NCBI GenBank assembly: GCA_965224745.1
Contig: CBDCZY010000009.1
Coordinates: 682,001 to 746,000 of the forward strand
Length of the DNA stretch: 64,000 nucleotides
Direction of reading: 5' to 3'
DNA from: CBDCZY01 sp965224745
Lineage (GTDB): Bacteria > Pseudomonadota > Gammaproteobacteria > Methylococcales > Methylomonadaceae
Shown: piece by piece, positions 55,326 through 64,000 of the stretch
Position numbering within the stretch: the stretch's first letter is position 1
Layout: every line of letters starts with the position of its first letter
Notes under the pieces: model-generated
Told to the model about the DNA's origin: nothing
The model's database searches: none
What the model saw: the letters and a program-made list of their open reading frames with translations, nothing else
Translations under genes and position numbers: made by a program

Positions 55326-56648
55326 TTATTGCCGCCACTGACAGTATTGCGGTTGACCATGTCCATTTTCACCAGTAAGAATTGTTTTAATCGCCTGCAG
55401 ACAAGGATTTTCTTTAACGATTAACCGAGCTACTGCTTGATCAATATACTGACTATTTTCTGGCGAAATTTTAAAATCTGTTTTGATCATATTCAGCGCT
55501 TTTCTGAGCGGCTTATCTTCTATATCGGCAAATTGAAGGTGATAGAATAGCGTACTTATTTCATCCAACTCTTTGATATTATTCTTGAATATATCAAGCA
55601 CGCGTTTACGACTGACCTCAAGCAAACTATTCAAACTATCTAAAAAATTAAGATCAACCGCATAATCGAAAAATCCCCGAGCATCTGCTTCTGCACTATC
55701 AATGCCTGGACTATCGGTATAGGAATCCACCAAAATTACGATAATTTTTTTAAATTTATCTTTGCTTGTATCAATCACCCGCTGCACACTATGTAGCCCT
55801 AAATTATCAAAATTACCTCCGTCAAAAACATGAATATATTTGTCCTGATCCCGCTCAGAGAAATCCTTTAGTGTCATGTAATTAAAAGCCGCTGGAAACG
55901 CTGCACTCGCCATCACTGCGCGTGAAATCGAATAGTCGTTGATATCTGACTCAATCTGCTTAAAGTCCTCAGCAGTAAACGTAAAAGGACTGCCGAATTT
56001 ATACTGCGCTTTATCTTCCGATTTATCAGATGTGCCGTTGGTAGCATTCAAGATTATATTCGGCCGATGAAAGTTCATCTCACCGAAGGTTAGATCTTCT
56101 CCAATAATCCGTTTATCGAACAGGTTGTCAGCAAGGGTTTGTGCCATGATGTCGGAACGATCGTAATCAGTAAACCAAAATTTAGCCATATTGGTAGGCC
56201 AAAACCAGTTGCCAACCCATTTCAATACATAATTTCTCGTCATTAACTCTTTAACGGTGGGCTCATCCCATATTCGGTTTGACGGAGCGGTTTCAGGAGG
56301 ATCATCCGGTTCAGTTGAAATAGCATAATAAGCAGCCGGCAAGGTACCGCCTGAAACCGCTGAAATGGCATCGACTTCTTGCAGCAAATTAATACCCTCT
56401 TCAGCAAACACCTTTTCTAAGGCGAGCATAGTTGCTGCAGACCAGTAAGCAGCCCTACTGCCACCCCCGGACAACGACAAAATAACCAGGGTATCTTTAA
56501 ACTTGCCTCGAGGCTCAACTATTTCAATCGATGCTTTGGCTACTTGCGAATTGGTTCTATTGATGGGGTTGTTGGTATAAGAAAACATTGAGCAACCAGT
56601 TACGGCAATACTATACACCAGCCATAGTAATCGGGTTTTTGCTCTCAT
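55326..56648 (-). CDS. Patatin-like phospholipase lipoprotein
   Basis: 440 residues. A type II signal peptide ends AVTGC, with Cys about 19. Patatin motifs: oxyanion GGGSRAAYW (about 61-69), nucleophile Ser about 99 in SAVSGGT, and catalytic Asp about 276 in VFDGGNFDNLG. It would hydrolyse acyl lipids at the envelope. It is the last of three same-strand lipoprotein genes, 62 bp after the cytochrome gene. A GGAGG ribosome site precedes the ATG. Confidence 0.9.
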   Translation of the reverse strand: MRAKTRLLWLVYSIAVTGCSMFSYTNNPINRTNSQVAKASIEIVEPRGKFKDTLVILSLSGGGSRAAYWSAATMLALEKVFAEEGINLLQEVDAISAVSGGTLPAAYYAISTEPDDPPETAPSNRIWDEPTVKELMTRNYVLKWVGNWFWPTNMAKFWFTDYDRSDIMAQTLADNLFDKRIIGEDLTFGEMNFHRPNIILNATNGTSDKSEDKAQYKFGSPFTFTAEDFKQIESDINDYSISRAVMASAAFPAAFNYMTLKDFSERDQDKYIHVFDGGNFDNLGLHSVQRVIDTSKDKFKKIIVILVDSYTDSPGIDSAEADARGFFDYAVDLNFLDSLNSLLEVSRKRVLDIFKNNIKELDEISTLFYHLQFADIEDKPLRKALNMIKTDFKISPENSQYIDQAVARLIVKENPCLQAIKTILTGENGHGQPQYCQWRQ

Positions 56649-56710
56649 ATTAACCTCCGACCAAGCCTTTTTTGTTTCAAGTCAAAAGCAGCTCGAAATA
56701 ACAATAATGT

Positions 56711-59251
56711 TTACATCGTTTTCAAAAACTCTATCAGCGCATGCTTATCATCATCGCTCAGTCCAGACTCTTCAGCAAAATAACCGGTGCCAAAATAGTG
56801 ACCGCGATTGACGACAAAATCAGGGCAATTACTCAGCTTTAACATCGGTTCCACCAAGTTGGAGAATACCTTTCTAGCCTCTTCATCACTGACACCTTCT
56901 GGCAGCGACTTCAAGTCCCTCTTGGCTTTTAACAATACTTTCAATACCTTTGGTTTTTGCTCCAAATCCAGATTGGAAATCAGATTCACCGGCGTCCCTT
57001 TTGGAATCGGCCCGATCTCTATACCGCCATCTTTAAACAACCAGGGGAAAAACCGGTCAAGACGATCTACTAACCCACTTAGAAAATCAGGCAGGTACCC
57101 GGCCGGTGCACGTAAGTAACTCGCAGTAGTGGTTTTGTCGATCACACCAGGCAGTTTTTTTCCTGATCGTGTCATAAATTCATCCTCCCCTGCCCTTTTC
57201 TCTGGCCATAACATTTTTTCAATCGAATCATAATAGGATTTCAGTCGATCATCCACAGAACCAGACCAATAAAACTTTCCAACACTGTTATTTTGCAAAA
57301 AGGGCGCTGTAGACCAGAGGCTAATCAGAGAAGGAACACGCATGTAACCTCGACCTCCGGCTGGCATTGCATAAGGTTTGGGCTCGCCGGTAACGGGATG
57401 ATGCACCATTATTTCACCCACAGACGGTAAATCTTTATAGGATTGCGAAGAAAAATTATCCCAAATGTTACCTTCGATCGCATTGGTGGCCAAAGAGCTA
57501 CAGGCATTAGTCTCTAGTAGCGTTACCGGCACCCGTAATTCATTCGACATAAAGTTATTTTTAATAAAATCTTCGTCTTGGGCGATTGCAGTCATTTGTT
57601 GTTTAAATTCGTCAGTTTTAGTCCAAGTCCAATACTCGTTCCAACAGGTCAGATAGTTAGAGCCGACACAGCCATCATCCGGAAAGAAGTTAAACGCTCG
57701 CTCCGGCAGTTTGCTGGAATGACAACGGGCACAGGTTTCTGCAAACACTTTTTTACCCTGTTGCAGTGTCGTCGTGTCCTTCGTTATATATGACTTACCT
57801 TCTGGTGCGTCGATTAAATTGTCCGGCTTGGCACTCGCTAAAAAGAATAAAGCAAGATCTGGCGTTTGCGCTTCGGTTGCGTTCCAATATGAAGAATTTT
57901 TCTGCGCGGTTTTGATGGTAAAAGGCGTAATTTTTTTACCGCCAGCCAATGGTTTAAAATGCTGAAACCATTCTTCGCTAAACAAACCGATATTGACATA
58001 AACCCGATTAAGCGCACCCAGAGCTCCCACCGAATCAGAACCATCTTTCAAAACTCTTGGTGTCCATACTGTATCTGGCGCTTGGTAGAACTGGCTTAAA
58101 TTAGAATCGGAGCCGAGATATTCATTCAACTGACGATTATCTTTCTGCCCGCCTTCCAGCCGTTCTTTACCCCATTTTTTAGCAACCTCCATCCGTTCAG
58201 GCAGATTGTAAACCGTATTCATCGTTCTTGGGTTATTGATGGAATCTGTCGAAATTAACGACGTATCCAGTGCTCCTGGCCTGGAGGTATGAAGCAACTG
58301 ATAGAGAAAGCTGGTTTCATCAGCTTCCCAAGAATAGATGCGATCAACCCAAAAATACTGGGAGCCAGGGTTAGAGCTTAGATTTTCCCACTTAGGATGC
58401 TCAGGGTCAGATGGCGGATTAGTCGGGTTGGGTCCAACATGACACAGTCCACAAGAGTTACCTACACGATAAGGTTTAACCAAATCTTTATCGTTGTAAT
58501 ATTCAGGATCTTCATAATAGCGAACCGGATCCCAGCGTTTTTCAGCTTCTTCGTCAAAATCAGGGTTTGGAAACAAACGAAAGCCGATGATCCCTGTGGC
58601 ATAACCATAATACGATCCGACCGGAATATTTTTACCTCTGGCGCCAATTTTCACCCCTGGGTATTTGCTTTCGTTTTCAAATGGGTCTTTAGGACAGTCA
58701 TCGTTCCTAACGTCCAACCACAACCCGTAACGATCCGTTCTGGGGCCGGTGGCTTCTTCAAAGCATGGTTCATTGACTAAACCCTGGTAATACCATCGGT
58801 TGCTTCGTTTATTTTTCAACGACGGATGACTTGAAATCGTCTTTAGAAAATCTAATCCACCAACACTCGTCGTACTGAGAACATCCCACATACGATCAGT
58901 ACCGCCGGTCCAGACAATCCAATTGTTACGTCCTTTCACGATCGAATCGACTGCTTTTTCGGGACTAATACCAGAAATAAATTTATTTAGGTTTTTGGCA
59001 ACTTGTTTCGGATGTTTACTGATTCCATAATCCATATCCTGAAAATAATCTTCATCAGCCGCAGGAAAACTATCGGCCTTACGTCCTGCATAAAGTGCTT
59101 CATCGAGGATTTTTCCGGTTTTTTTCGGACTGAATGACTGCCTTGAAAAATGATCCGACCGTTTTTGTGAACTGCTACAACCGATAACAATTATTACGGT
59201 TAAACCTAATATACCCAGTGCTCTTAATCGACTATTTTTGTACACTTTCAT
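56711..59251 (-). CDS. Large diheme c-type cytochrome lipoprotein (RoxA-like?)
   Basis: About 846 residues from ATG 59251, with AGGAGGT five bases upstream. A lipobox IVIGC places Cys about 25. Haem motifs CGLCH (267-271) and CARCH (507-511), spaced by about 240 residues. Large diheme proteins of this layout include MauG/CcpA-related peroxidases and rubber oxygenase RoxA; NIGLFSEEWFQHFKPLAGG and NSSYWNATE lie between the haems. The family is a guess. It is the middle of three lipoprotein genes and is probably an extracytoplasmic redox partner or oxygenase. Confidence 0.75.
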   Translation of the reverse strand: MKVYKNSRLRALGILGLTVIIVIGCSSSQKRSDHFSRQSFSPKKTGKILDEALYAGRKADSFPAADEDYFQDMDYGISKHPKQVAKNLNKFISGISPEKAVDSIVKGRNNWIVWTGGTDRMWDVLSTTSVGGLDFLKTISSHPSLKNKRSNRWYYQGLVNEPCFEEATGPRTDRYGLWLDVRNDDCPKDPFENESKYPGVKIGARGKNIPVGSYYGYATGIIGFRLFPNPDFDEEAEKRWDPVRYYEDPEYYNDKDLVKPYRVGNSCGLCHVGPNPTNPPSDPEHPKWENLSSNPGSQYFWVDRIYSWEADETSFLYQLLHTSRPGALDTSLISTDSINNPRTMNTVYNLPERMEVAKKWGKERLEGGQKDNRQLNEYLGSDSNLSQFYQAPDTVWTPRVLKDGSDSVGALGALNRVYVNIGLFSEEWFQHFKPLAGGKKITPFTIKTAQKNSSYWNATEAQTPDLALFFLASAKPDNLIDAPEGKSYITKDTTTLQQGKKVFAETCARCHSSKLPERAFNFFPDDGCVGSNYLTCWNEYWTWTKTDEFKQQMTAIAQDEDFIKNNFMSNELRVPVTLLETNACSSLATNAIEGNIWDNFSSQSYKDLPSVGEIMVHHPVTGEPKPYAMPAGGRGYMRVPSLISLWSTAPFLQNNSVGKFYWSGSVDDRLKSYYDSIEKMLWPEKRAGEDEFMTRSGKKLPGVIDKTTTASYLRAPAGYLPDFLSGLVDRLDRFFPWLFKDGGIEIGPIPKGTPVNLISNLDLEQKPKVLKVLLKAKRDLKSLPEGVSDEEARKVFSNLVEPMLKLSNCPDFVVNRGHYFGTGYFAEESGLSDDDKHALIEFLKTM

Positions 59252-59475
59252 GCCACCTCCTCTGAGCAATAACGCTTTGCTCTTTACCAAGCTTGAGAGA
59301 AAAAATATTAAATGATCCATTGGGCTCGAACAACAGCTATGTTGAGCGGTTACCGAATACCAACGACATTTAAAGTAGACTAATTTTTAGCGTACTCGTG
59401 AGAATTATAAGTGTCAACGTGAGTAGTCAATTGACAATTAGAATTATTTGTGAATTATCCTATTGGAGACTTACT

Positions 59476-61440
59476 TTACTTATCCAAAGAAGCTTGATGA
59501 ATTACTTCCGCAGCTTTTTCGCTGACCATATAAATCGCACTAACGATAAAAAAACCAGGAATTTTAGGAAAGACAGACGCATCGACGATACGTAGCCTCC
59601 CTGTTCCAATCACTCTAAATTCACTATCGACAACCGCTAACGGATCAGTTGCATCCCCCATTTTGCAGCTACACGATGCGTGGTGTCCCCAGGCATTGGT
59701 TTTTATGAAATCCTTTAATTGATCATCGGAATCCAAACCTTCACCCGGTATAACTTCTTTGCGAATAAAGTTTTTACTGCGTTCGTTAATTTTTCTGACA
59801 AAACGAATACCTGATACTACCGATGCCAAATCTTCACCCGTATCATCATTCCCCTCATCAAAATAGCGAAAATTAATCTCCGGCGTATCTAAAGGGTCTG
59901 TACTCTTTAACAAAATCGTCCCGGCATTGTTATGGGTGTGCGCTTTGAGGATAGCCCAGGTAAAAAAATCCTGATGTTTTGTGGTTTTCTCCGAATAACC
60001 TGGATAGTACCCTGCGAAATAACCGGACATACCGAACACGAACAGATCTGGTTCAGGTTGCTTCGGGTCGGATCGCTTGATGAATGAAACGCTGACTCCA
60101 TTTGACGTATAGATACCTTTGCCTTGCAACCAATCTGCATAAAAAGGATCGGGCGGACTGCCAGCCTGCGGGCTCTTGAATGGCGCACCTTGTAGCATGG
60201 AAAAATCATTTTTCATTTGGGTAATGACGCTAATTTCGTAGCGATCTTGCAAATTTTTCCCGACCCCCGGCAAATTCACTTTAACTGGAATCTTATGCTT
60301 GGTAAGCTCTTCCTTCGGTCCAACCCCCGATAACATTAATAATTGAGGCGTGTTAAAAGCTCCTCCTGCCAGAATCACTTCGCGCCTGGCAAATACTTGA
60401 GCCGTTTCGCCCTCACTACCAGCCTTCTGCTCACGATCAGCACGATACAAACGCTGCCCATGCCTGTATTCAACCCCGATGGCATTCTGATCATCATCGA
60501 ATAACACTTTGGTCACCAGGGAATGCAGTTTAACCGTCAAGCGATTACCACAAACTTGCTGCACTGCTTTAATATATTCCCGGCTCCCAACACGCCTACC
60601 ATTTTGTGTACTTAAAGGAAGCTTACAAAGCCCTTCGGCACTGCGCTTAACGTTACGCCAATCGTTAGGATCGAAGTCGATCCGTCGAAATGGCAACCCT
60701 ATCTTTTGTTTTAGCGCTTCCTTAATCGAAAATAAAATCACTTTACGAAGTTGGCGGTCTTTAAGACCATCCAACACGACCTCTTTCCCTGGAATATTCG
60801 TGCTAAGCCAACCTCTAAAGCCGTGCCGTGATGGAGTAGTGTCCGGATCGGCAGGATCGACATATTGGCAATTTTCCAACCGCTCGAAATATTGCCGCAT
60901 GTTATCGCTCCGCCAAGAGAGATCTCCCGTTATCTTCGCAATATAATCCCAATCGCTATTATGAGGATAAACGGTAATCATTGCATTATGGGCAGTACAG
61001 CCTCCCAAAGTCCCTGAACGCGGATAGAAGATGCCACCATTTAGCTCGCTGTATTTAGGGTCCTGATGAGCAGCCTTATCATTTTCGTAATGTTGTACAA
61101 AAAAATCCCATCTCAGAGCAGGATCTTCTGAGGCTAACGTATGAAAAACGGGAATTCGATAATGATCATTTTCATCATCGCCCCCCGCTTCCATCAGTAA
61201 AACTTTGTGGCCTTTACGAGCCAGATTGGCGGCTAACGGTCCACCGCCAGCACCAGAGCCCACGATGATGTAATCATACTCAGCAGCAGTAGTAGTAGCA
61301 CTTTGTTTACAGTCTATTTTTGGATTTACAAGGTCAAGCGTTCGTTGAGCGCAACCGCTTAGAATAGCACTGGCTGCCAAACCCGCTTTACCTAACCATT
61401 GACCAAAAGCTCGACGTGTAAAACCCGACTTATATACCAT
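59476..61440 (-). CDS. GMC oxidoreductase, Tat-exported lipoprotein
   Basis: 654 residues. The twin-arginine signal TRRAFGQWLG (about 8-17) ends in the lipobox AILSGC, with Cys about 30. The FAD motif IIVGSGAGGGPLAANLARKG lies at about 54-73, LMEAGG follows, and the C-terminal catalytic region reads WGHHASCSCKMGDATDP, then VDASVFPKIPGFF. The family oxidises alcohols or sugars with FAD. It lies upstream of the diheme cytochrome, a likely electron acceptor. A strong AGGAGGT site precedes the ATG. Confidence 0.92.
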   Translation of the reverse strand: MVYKSGFTRRAFGQWLGKAGLAASAILSGCAQRTLDLVNPKIDCKQSATTTAAEYDYIIVGSGAGGGPLAANLARKGHKVLLMEAGGDDENDHYRIPVFHTLASEDPALRWDFFVQHYENDKAAHQDPKYSELNGGIFYPRSGTLGGCTAHNAMITVYPHNSDWDYIAKITGDLSWRSDNMRQYFERLENCQYVDPADPDTTPSRHGFRGWLSTNIPGKEVVLDGLKDRQLRKVILFSIKEALKQKIGLPFRRIDFDPNDWRNVKRSAEGLCKLPLSTQNGRRVGSREYIKAVQQVCGNRLTVKLHSLVTKVLFDDDQNAIGVEYRHGQRLYRADREQKAGSEGETAQVFARREVILAGGAFNTPQLLMLSGVGPKEELTKHKIPVKVNLPGVGKNLQDRYEISVITQMKNDFSMLQGAPFKSPQAGSPPDPFYADWLQGKGIYTSNGVSVSFIKRSDPKQPEPDLFVFGMSGYFAGYYPGYSEKTTKHQDFFTWAILKAHTHNNAGTILLKSTDPLDTPEINFRYFDEGNDDTGEDLASVVSGIRFVRKINERSKNFIRKEVIPGEGLDSDDQLKDFIKTNAWGHHASCSCKMGDATDPLAVVDSEFRVIGTGRLRIVDASVFPKIPGFFIVSAIYMVSEKAAEVIHQASLDK

Positions 61441-61763
61441 GGTACCTCCTAATCTAACGACCTGGATTAAAGTTAGATAACAGTTTCATCATTATGAAAA
61501 ACGAAAGTATCAAGCTAAAAACCACGACTGATGGTTCAAGTATAAAAACCAACAAAGCCAATATCAATATCAATATTAAAATACTATAAAAGGCAAGTAC
61601 ATTCTATTAGCAAGTCTCTAACATTGGTTTTTTTACTTTGGATATTGTATATTGTAAGAAAAAAAGTAATTTATTCGTCATATAATACTCATTTTTTAGG
61701 TTAGAAAGTTTTTAGCCGTTACCACCTAATCAATGTGAAAATATATTCAAAGGTGAAATAACA
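61441..61763. other. Divergent promoter gap, no gene
   Basis: AT-rich gap between two divergent genes. It contains short tandem AATATCAATATCAAT repeats near 61560. Promoters for both directions are expected here, but no clear box was assigned. Confidence 0.4.
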
Positions 61764-62795
61764 ATGAATTTAACCAATAGATTAACTCTTTCTCTAATAC
61801 TTGTCCTTTTTATTAGCTCTAGCCTCGTTCACTCCTCTCCCACTCCACTTCCATCAAGCTTTTGGAGCATAACCCCCCCTGCTTATTACAGTGGCAATGA
61901 GTTCGGCGTTCCTCGTTCCAACCCAAGTCATACTAACACTGCTGAAGGTCTTCAATTTACTGGAAACGGTTACCGTTCCGGCAGCACAGTTTATTCAATT
62001 GTAGAAACCGATTTTAGCAAAGGAGGTGATATTTACTTCACCTGGAAAGCGAGTGGGGGAGAAGGTGTTTTTTGGGGTGAACCCTGCACCAACTGTTACC
62101 TGAGGATGGACTTTGGTATAGGTTGGTTTGATGGGTCAAACTTGCAACGAATAATTGGTGCCGAGCGAATGACAATAAACCATGCTTACGCAGGAAGCCG
62201 ACTAATCTTAGCGGATGAATGGTATTTCAGCCATATCAAGATTTTTGCCGATAAACAATTCACTGCAGTAACATCAACTGGTAATTATGATGACCAGGGT
62301 GGTAGTGTTTTTCTGACTGACAAAGGCCATGTTTCAGATAAAAACTGGCAGAATATTTCAAATGCTCGCTTGTATGGATCCATTCTTGACAGTTATGGTG
62401 CCTCCAATGCAAAAGCAATCATTGGAAACGTAAGATTCAAAACTGTCTCTGATGAAGATAATAGTATCGTTGTTTCAGACACTTTAGATTTTCATTGCCC
62501 TATCATTGATTATCAAGAAAAGAAGGGGAAAAGCTCATTTTACTCTGCAACCTTCGAATATCTCGGCGTCAATTCCAACGACGAACAGTTATGGAAACTT
62601 AAAAGTTACGAAGTCGTAGAGAAAAAACCAAGTGCTTCGATAGCCGCTAAATTACAAGGCTTTGAAAATAACATGTTAAAAATTTCTTCTGGTAAACGCG
62701 GACAAACTGATTATTGGGCCGACTTTGAATTCATTGGCAATAATGGTGTAAATGGTGCGTTGGTTTGGAAGTTAGTTAAATATGGGGTGAATTAA
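61764..62795 (+). CDS. Secreted protein with two C-terminal repeat units, unknown family
   Basis: 343 residues. Signal peptide about 1-25 (ends LVHS). The central part (about 60-220) is rich in aromatic residues and Gly and looks beta-stranded. Two C-terminal units, ATFEYLGVNSNDEQLWKLKSY (about 260-290) and ADFEFIGNNGVNGALVWKLV (about 320-343), resemble each other. No catalytic motif is recognised. It is divergent from the GMC gene. Confidence 0.65.
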   Translation: MNLTNRLTLSLILVLFISSSLVHSSPTPLPSSFWSITPPAYYSGNEFGVPRSNPSHTNTAEGLQFTGNGYRSGSTVYSIVETDFSKGGDIYFTWKASGGEGVFWGEPCTNCYLRMDFGIGWFDGSNLQRIIGAERMTINHAYAGSRLILADEWYFSHIKIFADKQFTAVTSTGNYDDQGGSVFLTDKGHVSDKNWQNISNARLYGSILDSYGASNAKAIIGNVRFKTVSDEDNSIVVSDTLDFHCPIIDYQEKKGKSSFYSATFEYLGVNSNDEQLWKLKSYEVVEKKPSASIAAKLQGFENNMLKISSGKRGQTDYWADFEFIGNNGVNGALVWKLVKYGVN

Positions 62796-62967
62796 CCAGC
62801 AAGACCTTACAAAAATCAAGCCAAAGTTTGCAGACCGCCAAGCCCCAAGGAACAATCTACATGTCTTTTTGCACTAAATCTAAAAGCAAAGCCTTGATAG
62901 TCTCACTGGTCAAACCAGTGGCTTACCTGTCAATGAGTTAGCTCAATTTCGCTACCCAATAAACATT

Positions 62968-63141
62968 ATTAATCTACTTTGTCAGATTAACAATAAGGCC
63001 GTCATACTCGTTGGGAACGGGTATCCAGCGCCACGGATGGCACGCTGAAATTCATCCATGAAGTCTGGATTCCGGCAATCCCTGCCGGAATGACGATCGA
63101 GGAAAAAAATGAATGATGTAATGTGACAAAGTAGAATTAAT
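62968..63141. mobile_element. MITE-like element, 174 bp
   Basis: ATTAATCTACTTTGTCA at 62968-62984 matches the inverse of TGACAAAGTAGAATTAAT at 63124-63141 with one indel. The interior contains a common bacterial repeat with TTCCGGCA ... TGCCGGAA (63070-63092) and CTGGATTCCGGCAATCC. It overlaps the end of the following pyruvate dikinase-type gene, including its stop codon. The rest of 62796-62967 has no gene. Confidence 0.65.
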
Positions 63142-64000
63142 CTATCCAGGGCCTGGCTTGTTTGATCGCCAATTTACCGCGGCTGTTATCTTTCGTTTCG
63201 GTGATTTTAAACTCTACGTCCATCGCAAAATTTTCATCCCCGTGGTACAGGCGTTTAAAATGCTTGTGGATGCTATCCAACGCATTGATCAGCGCTCTGA
63301 TTTCACTATCCACTAACACTTGTTCTGTTATGACTGGCGCGCCATAAACTTCGGTCACGTTAGTTCTCCGAATGAACTGAGTTTCCCAGGATAATTCGGT
63401 GGATGAAATTGGGCAGGCTAACCACTAAAAACTCATCGGGTATTGCAGCGATTGCTCCAGATGGCGTGTCTATTGGTTCGGGATTGGTAATAGATATTTC
63501 ACCATGCTGAACATTTACATAAAACCCTTCCCACAAAGGGTTGAAAAGATTCTTGGTGATAGCCACACCATTGGCCTGTTCATCACCAAAATTCGGATGA
63601 ACCAGCACACCCATGTAGGTTTGAAAATGGTTGATGCGGTAAAATCGTCGTTCTTCGAAGGCACGGTCAGTCCATAAACCGGCCCATACTTGCTTAATGC
63701 TTTCAGCCAGCAGGCCTTCATCTTCTTTGTGTGTGAATGATTCATAGAGTCCGGCGCCATTAAAGCCGGGTAAATCTTCGTTGTTGGTACTGGAACGAAC
63801 GCGAAGTGATTGAGTAAAAGGCGGTCCATTCGGCTCCCAAAACAACCTGATTTGCTCAATGCTGTTTTGAATTGCTTCCGGTACTTGCCCTTGCTCAATC
63901 GTTTTGCGGAACGCTTTGAGTCGTTCGGCTCTGACATCAACGCTGCTTTGAAAATCTTCTTCGCTCAGCATCGCTTCGGCCTGTTGATAAAAACTGCTAC
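63137..64000 (-). pseudogene. PEP/pyruvate-binding (PPDK/PEP synthase-like) gene, frameshifted and 5' partial
   Basis: The frame is open to the right edge, with codons before the first Met at 63971, so the 5' end is outside the window. SLRVRSSTNNEDLPGFNGAGLYESF is the PPDK/PEP synthase nucleotide-binding core. The frame stops at 63360 after NSVHSEN; a second frame from 63358 continues VTEVYGAPVITEQ and ends KLAIKQARPWID at 63137, the usual end of this domain. A 4-base duplication (AACTAAC) near the join would explain the shift. Either half alone is incomplete. Confidence 0.75.

Noticed and set aside
1..64000. CRISPR arrays, rRNA and tRNA genes
   Set aside because: No regularly spaced direct repeats, conserved rRNA stretches or tRNA cloverleaf patterns were recognised by eye; a covariance-model scan would be decisive.

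Overview
The window is a stretch of a gammaproteobacterial chromosome. The evidence is conserved gene order: ffs-dnaX-ybaB-recR, coaBC-dut-(algC slot)-argB, glyQ-glyS-gmhB-plsC, pilT-pilU, apaG-apaH, plus mpl, waaA and djlA. The DNA is visibly AT-rich. No rRNA, tRNA or CRISPR array was recognised. Genus cannot be fixed from this sequence alone.

From 1 to about 27.5 kb the content is mostly housekeeping: an AmmeMemoRadiSam pair, a CHASE2 class III nucleotide cyclase, type IV pilus retraction ATPases, glycyl-tRNA synthetase, heptose phosphatase and acyltransferase, djlA, purC, radC, coaBC, dut, argB, glpD, a two-component pair and waaA. In the algC slot between dut and argB there is only a membrane-anchored sensor-like protein and about 640 bp with no gene. 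From 27.6 to 29.5 kb lie a decayed IS5-like transposase and an intact integrase-type IS. From 29.6 to 42 kb housekeeping resumes, with orphan membrane proteins, TauE/SafE, HIT, recR, ybaB, dnaX with a possible slippage site, SRP RNA, a third PilT-family ATPase, panD, mpl, an ankyrin protein, apaG, apaH and mscL.

From 42.1 to 45.6 kb is a scrap-yard of mobile DNA: a 173-bp MITE with perfect 18-bp ends, a solo IS end, and IS4 and IS21 fragments. It surrounds a PA14/GT-C-type glycosyltransferase-like gene.

The most coherent accessory system is at 46.0 to 55.0 kb. A MEDS-domain sensor and a Cys-rich hybrid histidine kinase are followed by a convergent sigma-54-dependent response regulator. Divergent from the regulator is a near-consensus sigma-54 promoter with an upstream inverted repeat. 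It drives cytochrome P460, a tiny lipoprotein, a diheme cytochrome c, a truncated haemoglobin and a second P460-like gene. This second gene is split by an ISNCY-type element at the codon of the presumed haem cross-link lysine, with a 6-bp target duplication. The layout suggests a signal-controlled periplasmic hydroxylamine/nitric oxide oxidation or detoxification unit; parts of it look more GC-rich than the surroundings.

From 55.3 to 61.4 kb three same-strand genes each encode a predicted lipoprotein: a Tat-exported GMC oxidoreductase, a large diheme cytochrome and a patatin-like phospholipase. This looks like an envelope-anchored oxidation/lipid-acting module of unknown substrate. The window ends with a secreted protein carrying a C-terminal repeat, a MITE-like element with a common genomic repeat inside, and a frameshifted PEP/pyruvate-dikinase-type gene running off the edge. 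A family of about 160-bp palindromic repeats (three copies, at 1.2, 6.2 and 37.4 kb) with covarying arms sits at gene ends.
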